Of a stretch of 64,000 bases of DNA, positions 57,090 through 64,000 are shown piece by piece. The notes below the pieces were generated by a model. It did not search any database. It was not told where the DNA came from and was given only the letters and a program-made list of their open reading frames with translations. The DNA is taken from assembly GCF_026151205.1 (NCBI RefSeq), contig NC_087074.1, positions 17,460,712 through 17,524,711 on the forward strand, read 5' to 3'. Every line of letters starts with the position of its first letter. Position 1 is the first letter of the stretch. Source of the DNA: Bolinopsis microptera (lineage: Eukaryota > Ctenophora > Tentaculata > Lobata > Bolinopsidae). Both the position numbers and the translations under genes were made by a program.

Positions 57090-57274
57090 ATGTTGTTGAT
57101 TAGATTTGGTAGTTTGATGAAGCATATGTATCGTTTGGAATTGCTTTATGGGTTAGAGGGTGGGGTAAAGGGAATTGTGGGATTCCTGGGTAAGGAGCTG
57201 TTGAATCAGCACGCTGAAGAAGTACAGAGACTGGTGAACAAGCTGATAAACTCAGACAGCAGCAAAAACTTCAA
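57090..57274 (+). CDS. Candidate exon of an unrecognised host gene
   Basis: An open stretch (LELLYGLEGGVKGIVGFLGK then NQHAEEVQRLVNKLINSDSS) ends at AACTTCAA|GTGAGC. It joins in phase to the next candidate exon at 58442-58514. Its start is unclear: a stop lies at 57075-57077, and the options are an acceptor in GGTAG|GTGAGG or GATTAG|ATTTGG, or the ATG at 57090. The composition and helical, charged sequence look like real protein. I do not recognise it. Confidence 0.4.
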
Positions 57275-58441
57275 GTGAGCTTCGTGACGTCATTGACATT
57301 ACCGTCGTTGTGACGTCATTTTCGATGTTGATCGAATGAATTTATTTGTATTCTAGAGATTCTATTTTAGCATTTGACAAGTAACAACTTTGGCTCTGTT
57401 AATTACTGTGCTGTAATGCACTGAACGACCGGGATTCCCGGCGCCGGGGGAGGTGTTTATTCCCGGCCCCGGCCAATTTTGAGTTTTTGGCCGGGAATTA
57501 TAGATTAAAAAGTCACATAAGAACATAAAAACTACTGTCTTATTTGACCCACAATTCATACTTACATTTACAACTTATCTTATATTGGTAAGGGATTAAT
57601 TAGCCGAAGTTAAAATGGAAAGTGCCAGTTTTACTTTAAAGTCTGAAGCACTGCAGAGCGTGAAAAGTGATATTAAAATGGACTCTAAAAGTGCCTGTGT
57701 CTTCATACTATGGTGTCCCGCCTCACTTCTATACTACTATAATCGAGCACAGGACTTGACAAGCCCACTAAAACAAGTTGTGTAAAAAATACCACCAGTT
57801 CACGGCCCAACCACATTGTTTATTTGTACACCCAGTGAATTATTCCTTATATGGCGCGGAACATTCCTGGCCTAACGTGTGTGCCGTGTTTCTCCGCACT
57901 ATCAGTTTACTACCATTCATGTAGTTGACTGCCACTGTACTCGCATTTATGTGTTACTTGTTTTTACGTGTTTGATTTAAATTGCTCGTGATTAGACACA
58001 CGTTCGGTGAAAGGGGGGGGGGGGGGGGAGGGGGGGGATAGTTTTCACTTTTCAGACAAGGGAAGGGGCAAGGAAACGTGTGATTACTTGATTATTGATT
58101 TTTCACGTTTTAAGTTAATCTCGACACGTGTTCAGTAATTATGTGTTTTATAAATACCCTACTGTTTACACTTTTTAAATCCCTTTAAAGCCAACAATAT
58201 AATCCACAAAACAGACTCCTGGCACTAATTTCAGGATCTAAAATAGGCCCGGGCTTTTTTTTAAGTTACTGACATGACGCTGGTCCTCACTTTTTGGAGT
58301 CTACTCCCTCATTTCCAGGTTAGTGCACTATTAGTGGGGAGGAGGTGTATCTACTTTATCAGTCACGTAACCTCATGACACTCCCCACCACGGGTAACTT
58401 GTAATGGTAACGTTGTCATGGTAACAGAAATGTGTTTTCAG

Positions 58442-58514
58442 GCTGAACAGGAAGCTGTACAACAACCGGTCTGACAAGTTACAAGTGGTGGACCTACATC
58501 ATCTAGATGTACAG
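58442..58514 (+). CDS. Candidate exon of the same host gene
   Basis: The 73-bp segment lies between TGTGTTTTCAG and GTTCGT. With two bases of the preceding exon it encodes KLNRKLYNNRSDKLQVVDLH and then HLDVQ, ending in phase 0. Both sites and the phase match the exon ending at 57274. Possible following exons start at 59903 (VQILLVRFDAVEEVEVDV, stop) or 60797. Confidence 0.45.
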
Positions 58515-58807
58515 GTTCGTTCATTTACTGATTGATAGCTATTTTAATGAACTTATTTGTTTAGATTTATGACGTGTTTCTCAATTGACAATTGTATACC
58601 CTCGAGATAATACAAAATTCTATGAAGGATACATTTTTAATGTTCAATTACATAAATGACAAACTTAAGTTGACTAAATCGCTGCCTGTATTTGGATTAT
58701 TTAAAAAAATCAATTTGGTGTGACCACAGTACCATAAGTCGCACTGAGCATAAAACCTGTGAGCGAATCACCATACTTAAAGAGTGTGTGCCAGCTCATG
58801 TCCGTCT

Positions 58808-59489
58808 TCATAACCTCTTCCCTCCACTGTCCCCATCTTGACTGCATCTCAAGACTTCAAGAGAGCCGCATTGAACTTCCCTTTCATGCTCGAGGTTTCT
58901 TTTAACTCTCTGAAGGACCTCAGCTTGTTGTTCCCGGGCGTTCATCTTCTTCCACGGTTTCTTCCATTCTCCAAAACCAATCCTTGCCCTGCTGTACGGC
59001 TGGACCATTCCTCTCACCGCTTCACAGACTAAGTCCCTCTCAGCACAATCTAGTTCCTTGTCTGGTCTCCAAACTCTCCCTGACCTGACTTGCGGTTGAA
59101 TCGCCCTTATCATGTCATCAAAAAACTGCTGGTAGAACTGATGGAGTCGACATTTCTCCAGCTTCCAAGTATCGGACAGGCTGCCGATGGGCAAGGCCAC
59201 ACTAGATGTTTGACTAAATAAGCAGATGTTACTCAGTGTATGGCATACACCCTGCCACGTCCTCAGAAAACTGTTGGCGTGCTGCCTCTGCTCTAATCCA
59301 CCGACCCAGGAACTTGATTGGCTTTTCCGCTACGTTTGGAATCACCTCTCCCCCTAGACTCAGACTTTCTTCGACGCCTCCACTTCCACTGTTCTCTTCA
59401 TACCATTCTACTACTACCCCCCTCTTCATAACCAGGGCTCTTGACTTGGAGGATTTCAACTGGATTCTGGAAACGTGACCAGTCCACAT
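58808..59489 (-). pseudogene. LINE reverse transcriptase C-terminal relic
   Basis: Two minus-strand frames: the first (59489-59229) has SLGGEVIPNVAEKPIKFLGR and the second (59200-58808) starts SLSDTWKLEKCRLHQFYQ. They match the region after the reverse transcriptase catalytic core in a LINE group common in invertebrates (GG..IP...EKP.KSLGR, then a D.....W..........K). A stop and shift separate the frames. The catalytic core is missing. This lineage differs from LINE-A to D and from the RTE relic. Confidence 0.55.
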
Positions 59490-60441
59490 ATCTCTTAAAT
59501 ATATTGAGCAGGGTTTTCATATCCTTCATCCGGGCACATGTCAAACAACTGGATGGATAACATCATTAATTATACGGCACTAATTGGTGATATAATCTGA
59601 CCCCCTAATAATTGGGGTTCCCCTTTGTCGTGCTAGCCCTTAAATGGGTCATAACTTGGCCAAATTGTGTAATCAACTTGAAATTTTGGGAATCACTTGA
59701 ATTATTATACCAAATGTACATGTGTCTGTCAACTTTGGAGTTCCTAGTATAAAGTGTTGTCATTTTATGGCGACAATAATTAAAACTAAAAGGAGAGAGT
59801 GACGTGCCACACCCTCTGAAATCAATGAAATTTGGCGAAACTTTCAGAAATACTAAGTTTGACCCACATGTGAAGGTCGCTAAACTAAATGTAATATTTC
59901 AGGTACAAATTCTACTAGTACGATTCGATGCAGTGGAAGAGGTTGAAGTTGACGTTTAAGCAGTCACCCTGCCGAACAAGAAATCAGTCAGGCAAAGAGG
60001 CTAGGTTGACTAGAAACTCAATCACTATATCCGTGAAACTTGCTGGAAGCTATGTGAGTTATTTTACCTCCTTATTTCAAATGACCTCCAAACCAATTAC
60101 ATTGAACTTTGAAGAGGTGAAGAAACCATTAATATTTACTGAATTAAATGCGACTATAAAACCGAAATAGTAATACACTGCTGACTACAAAGAAACATCT
60201 TACATGGGGCCAGGCTCATATAAGTGTGCATATGTTAGTGTTCATAGCCGTTGAAAATATGGCGGAATGACAGGCTGAATGTGGCCCATAGTAGAAGAAA
60301 AAACATTATAATTCATTCCGACCATCATAGAAATACAATTAAACTAGAATGAAACAAAGAGTATTAAATTTTTAAATTAGTCGAGTCAACCAAATTTCAC
60401 AGAGAAGCTGGAAATTTATACGACAATTTAAACGCAATGTG

Positions 60442-60506
60442 TATGCGCCGTGATCAATGGTCACGGCGCATAACCATTGCGCCGTGACCGTTGATCACAG
60501 CGCATA
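60442..60506. repeat. Long perfect-type palindrome (29-bp arms)
   Basis: TATGCGCCGTGATCAATGGT and on (60442-60470) pairs with 60478-60506 at 27 of 29 positions, around a 7-base loop (TAACCAT). Each arm is itself nearly palindromic (TGCGCCGTGA ... TCACGGCGCA), so four-way structures are possible. It is GC-rich in an AT-rich setting. Confidence 0.85.
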
Positions 60507-60796
60507 ACCCGTAAGATGCTGCGCACATTTTTTATTTTAAAATGGCGGGAACACATTTCAACTGCCATTGTTATACGATACATTGAAGTGCATAGTGGAG
60601 TGTGTGGTCTGATAGTAGACAGAGGACTTATTTGAAACATTCCCGGTGCCTTCAACTGTTCTTTGCACTGACTATTTGATTGCTTAAACGAATAGGCGAG
60701 CCTTCAAAAACATTAGTTTCAATGTTTTCATAGTTTTATGATGCAAATATGATTTTTCCATTTACTTAACTGATAATACCCCCAATATCTTTTCAG

Positions 60797-60877
60797 GTGT
60801 GGAGGTCGGACCGAAACTGTAATCAGACATTAAACATTAACGAGGACCAATTATTTTACTCCTTTAATGATGAATAA
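60797..60877 (+). CDS. Possible terminal exon of the host gene
   Basis: After ATCTTTTCAG the frame reads VWRSDRNCNQTLNINEDQLF and then YSFNDE, with a TAA that overlaps an AATAAA signal (60873-60878). It would join in phase 0 to the exon at 58442-58514. A competing choice is the exon starting at 59903. The evidence is splice-site quality and phase only. Confidence 0.3.
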   Translation: MWRSDRNCNQTLNINEDQLFYSFNDE

Positions 60878-61605
60878 AGATCGCTGATTGCTTTTACTAA
60901 TATATAGTGTTAAAATGAAAGAGAAACTGTTGAGACGAAAGAGAAAAAAGCACTCATTTATTTATAGTTTTATGTCTTAACAATGTTATTCGAAAGCTAA
61001 TTTTAAAAGCTGGCTCTGAATCCTTGCTAAATGATTTGGGAAGGTGTAAGGGCTAAATATGCCTGTAGACATCATTTTCAGTGGGTTTTATGAAGTTTAT
61101 GATTAGGGTATATTTTGGGACTGAAATAAGCGCAAGACCTTCGACGTTTCTATTCCTACTGTTTTTTTAATTTAGCAAATATACAAAAAAAATTATACTG
61201 TCGTAAAGATAAAATGTTTAGTTATCGGATAGATACTTTAAAATTAAGTATTAAAATCACCGAGCTAAGATATTCAATGTTAAACTCAAAAATGTTCACG
61301 CGTTTATGAAGAAATATCTAATTCTGCGCGTAGTTTTTTGTCACAACTATGGCAAATTTTTACCAATTTTGTTCATAATTTCAAAATGTTATTTAGTAGA
61401 CAAATTACTTTCGGACTAAATCCTTATTGTTTATTCAAATCTAAAAGAAACAACATTTATTTGACTTCAAAATTGTTCAATCTGAATACGAGCTAATTAC
61501 GACGAAGGGAGGTCACAACACTGCGCGCAGGAGTGTTCATACAATGTGAACATTTGGCCATTGGCAGTTTATATAAAAATAAAAAGCATTCAAACAATTC
61601 AAACA
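60878..61605. other. AT-rich region, no gene seen
   Basis: There is no recognisable coding sequence. Near its right end, GGTCACAACACTGCGCGCAG (61511-61530) is the inverted counterpart of the sequence at about 43546-43566, with GACGAAGGG on the matching side. Confidence 0.5.
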
Positions 61606-61608
61606 AGA

Positions 61609-61728
61609 ATTATTTGATGCGCGGCGCGGCCCAGTAGTGCATCGCGCTACAACTTCAATATTGGATGTGCATGCAACATCCGCTTTGTAGCGCGATGCAC
61701 TACTGGGTCGCGCGCGCATCAAATAATG
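61609..61728. repeat. 120-bp palindrome with 44-bp arms
   Basis: The arms 61609-61652 and 61685-61728 pair almost fully: ATTATTTGATGCGCG on the left, and CAGTAGTGCATCGCGCTACA closing the loop side. The 32-base centre contains a smaller hairpin, GGATGT-GCATGCA-ACATCC. The arms are GC-rich. It may be a foldback (MITE-like) element. Confidence 0.85.
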
Positions 61729-62488
61729 CTTCTCGCAACCGGTAGATCGGCGAAATGCACCACTGTGCCTCACCGAGCTGCGAAGGATTGACATCGTGAA
61801 TCAACATCCGTTTAAAGTTTGCACGTGCAAAAGGTGAGACTTTTACTCATTTGTGATTTAGATTAGATTATGCGTTCCCAAAATTATATATATTCAATAT
61901 TGTGTCACGTCACCAGTCACGTCGCATGACCCCCATTGTTGTTTCTAGTCTTAACAGTTGACACACGCTGTAACCCTTGTAGGTTTATAACCTACTAGGA
62001 CGCGCGCCGAGTTGGACTCGTAATAATATAATATTTTGAACAAATATTTTACGAGTATCACCCGTTATTGTAACCCCTTTTGATCGCGTGCAAAGCGCGC
62101 GCGGTCGGCTGGCCGGGGTGCACTCTTCCGGCCGTGCACGAAAAGTTCACATAGCCATGTGTCTACGCGTACTGCGTGACGCGCTTGTTTCACAAGTAGA
62201 ATCTTATAATTGCTTACTGGGCCGCGCTCAGCCTGTCATTCCGCCTAATCTCTATTTGTTGTTTACCAACATTAAAGTCTGGGGTCCTCAGGTAAATAAT
62301 TGCCGCCTTCGGCGGTCGCGCGCTACTGCAAGCGAGAGGGCTCTGGTTAGAGCAACACGAAAAGTATACATGACAACGTGTATGAAGTCGTTTCACTGTA
62401 GCGTTTCTACGATACAAGGGGGAGCCGCGCACACGTGCGCGGCGGGTCATACAACGTATCAAAACGATTATAGTTAATTAATGGCATA

Positions 62489-62623
62489 ACAGTGGCGTAA
62501 CGAAGGGCCTCGCTGACCCCGCTGTGCGAGAGGGGCATTTTAGTGCTTTATAGGTGTTAGGGGGCGCAAAATCGTCGTTTGACTGTGGGGGACAATTTTT
62601 TACAAGCAACGTTACGCCACTGC
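62489..62623. mobile_element. Short hAT-type MITE
   Basis: The terminal inverted repeats CAGTGGCGTAACG (62490-62502) and CGTTACGCCACTG (62610-62622) are the widespread hAT 'CAGTGGCGTA' type. The flanking 8-mers ATGGCATA (62481-62488) and ATGGCATT (62624-62631) match at 7 of 8 positions, a decayed target duplication. The 130-bp body has no coding content. The interior (CGAAGGGCCTCGCTGACCCC) is GC-rich. Confidence 0.8.
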
Positions 62624-62639
62624 ATGGCATTATATATCA

Positions 62640-64000
62640 ATAAAATACCAACTTGTATGAGTATAAAGTAGCATATTCAGTCAGTGATCGACATGGACAA
62701 ATATGCTTACATAAACACAAAGAAATGTTTTCAAAGGTAAAATTTCGAAATCGTTGAAATTACCTCCTTATTAATGAAATTATCAGTTTTGACTTTGTAT
62801 GTTGTAAAGTACCCTGAAATTAATCAAAAAGAGATGATATTTGACCAAAATCCACCCAGGAAACCTTACTGGTGGGGGCCTAACTTTGAAAATAAAAGTT
62901 TAAAGCATACCCAACCGTCAAACATTATGTTACAGCTAAAGTCTTTCCCAAACAAAAGTAAATGATATTTATTTGAAATTGAATGACAGTCCGCAAATGC
63001 AAAATGATACTGAAAATGAAATCGGTCGGTCGCTTTTCCCATTCATTTACGATTGTAATACTAATAGATTAAGAAGAACTACCCGAAGGCAGCTGTACTC
63101 GGCAATGCCAATAACGATTCATTAAACATCAGCTAATTGGATACTAACTTCCGCCCTTATCCCAAAATACTAGGTATCGACCCAATTCCCCGAAAGCAAC
63201 CAAGGCCGAACGAGATTTACAGCATGTGATTACTAGTACAGGGAAATCCGTCTGAAAAAATCGATCTGCTGACACACGAAGCTTTCAGAGGATTTTTGAC
63301 GTTTTTAAGTCCCATTAGCTGCCCTTTATGGCTGACCAACTTTTCCAAACTTTTCCACGTGGCTTAAGGCCACTTTTTGCCACTTTACCACTTTTTACCA
63401 CCTTTCTTGTTTGTCGAATATCTTTAGTTGTAAACATCGTAAAAGGTTGCGAATCAATCGAGTGTGTTCATATTATCAGGAAGAAAAACTTTTGTTCAAA
63501 CAATTTTTACGTCAGATAATAATTAAATTGGATAATTATCAATTAACCAATTAGCAAAATTCTAAAAAATTTTTATTGGCTTAAAATGATCGGAATAGCT
63601 TAAAACACGGAGAAAAGTAGTTTTTAGAAAAAATTGTAAAATTTTTCACTTACATTTTTTTTTCGAGACTTCGAAAAATTTCGAAAATTCAAAATATTTT
63701 TTTCCCGCCAAAAGTGATCAAATTGCATGAAACGCGGAGAAAAATGATTTTCAAAAAAACTTAGTCAATTTTTCGTTTCAAGAATACTTAAATCACCAAT
63801 ATTTTTAGTTGGAGTTCAGTAAATCTCGGCAGATTTTAGTAATAATCAGGAATTACTAACTCTAAGTGGAAAGGTCTGAAACTGAAAAACGTTAAGTTTA
63901 ACCATACGATCGCGATATAAGAGTTTCATAACTAATTACAATACAGCCTTATCGATTTTCACAGAAACTGCACCAATGGCACAGTCAAGATCGAAACGAT
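62640..64000. other. AT-rich end of the window, no gene seen
   Basis: There are no recognisable frames. Poly-A and poly-T rich motifs such as AAAATTTCGAAAATTC occur near 63,670, and related segments with AAACACGGAGAAAA / AAACGCGGAGAAAAA at 63604 and 63731 form an imperfect direct repeat of about 125-bp period. Confidence 0.4.

Noticed and set aside
62088-62477. 129-residue plus-strand frame in GC-rich DNA
   Set aside because: Arg/Cys-rich translation of GC-rich repetitive DNA without a domain; a matching frame exists on the other strand.
1-64000. CRISPR arrays or bacterial operons
   Set aside because: Spliced genes, LINEs, a SINE and low coding density show a eukaryotic genome; tandem repeats here are mini- and microsatellites.

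Overview
This is a 64-kb piece of an AT-rich, intron-containing animal genome. It contains a spliced nicalin gene, a CCHC zinc-knuckle gene, and many non-LTR retrotransposons, hAT elements, a tRNA-derived SINE and satellites. The mix (CR1-like and RTE-like LINEs, hAT, Gypsy relics, 'ADTR'-type repeat proteins) suggests a non-vertebrate metazoan, plausibly a cnidarian or another early-branching lineage. The sequence alone does not settle the species.

Layout. 1-3.7 kb is repeat-derived. From 33,796 down to 3,702 the minus strand carries a complete 12-exon nicalin gene. Exons were assigned from splice sites and homology; all phases agree and the model gives 558 aa. Its intron 10 (4,250-28,426) is about 24 kb long and is filled with mobile DNA: a degenerate Trf4/TENT4-like nucleotidyltransferase copy, a second copy of it split by a 655-bp hAT element with an 8-bp target-site duplication, HSP70 and Gypsy-integrase fragments, a 9.07-kb inverted-repeat element with a 6-bp target-site duplication, and inside that an ORF-intact LINE (LINE-A). 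The rest of the intron (22.7-28.4 kb) holds duplicated small exons, zinc-ribbon repeats and coiled-coil fragments. A ZCCHC10-like gene (34.5-35.3 kb, minus) lies just upstream of nicalin. From 37 to 43.5 kb there is a SINE and an RTE relic split by a young, ORF-intact CR1-like LINE (LINE-D). Two related LINEs converge tail to tail: LINE-B (+, 45.7-50.7 kb) and LINE-C (-, 51.4-56.9 kb). 57-61 kb holds exons of an unrecognised plus-strand gene and another LINE relic. The last 3 kb carries large palindromes and a short hAT MITE.

The most notable system is in LINE-A, LINE-B and LINE-C. Each has an ORF1 that joins an AlkB-like Fe(II)/2-oxoglutarate dioxygenase domain (HxD...H...R-x5-R) to an SGNH/GDSL esterase domain; in B and C a PHD-type zinc finger comes first. 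ORF2 supplies an N-terminal zinc finger (A and C), an APE-type endonuclease and a reverse transcriptase. Three divergent copies keeping the same domain order suggest a selected dioxygenase-esterase module in the retrotransposon particle protein. I infer a role in nucleic-acid dealkylation or demethylation by analogy with cellular and viral AlkB proteins. LINE-A has both ORFs open; LINE-B has lost the ORF1/ORF2 junction; LINE-C has an intact ORF1 and an ORF2 broken by two frameshifts.
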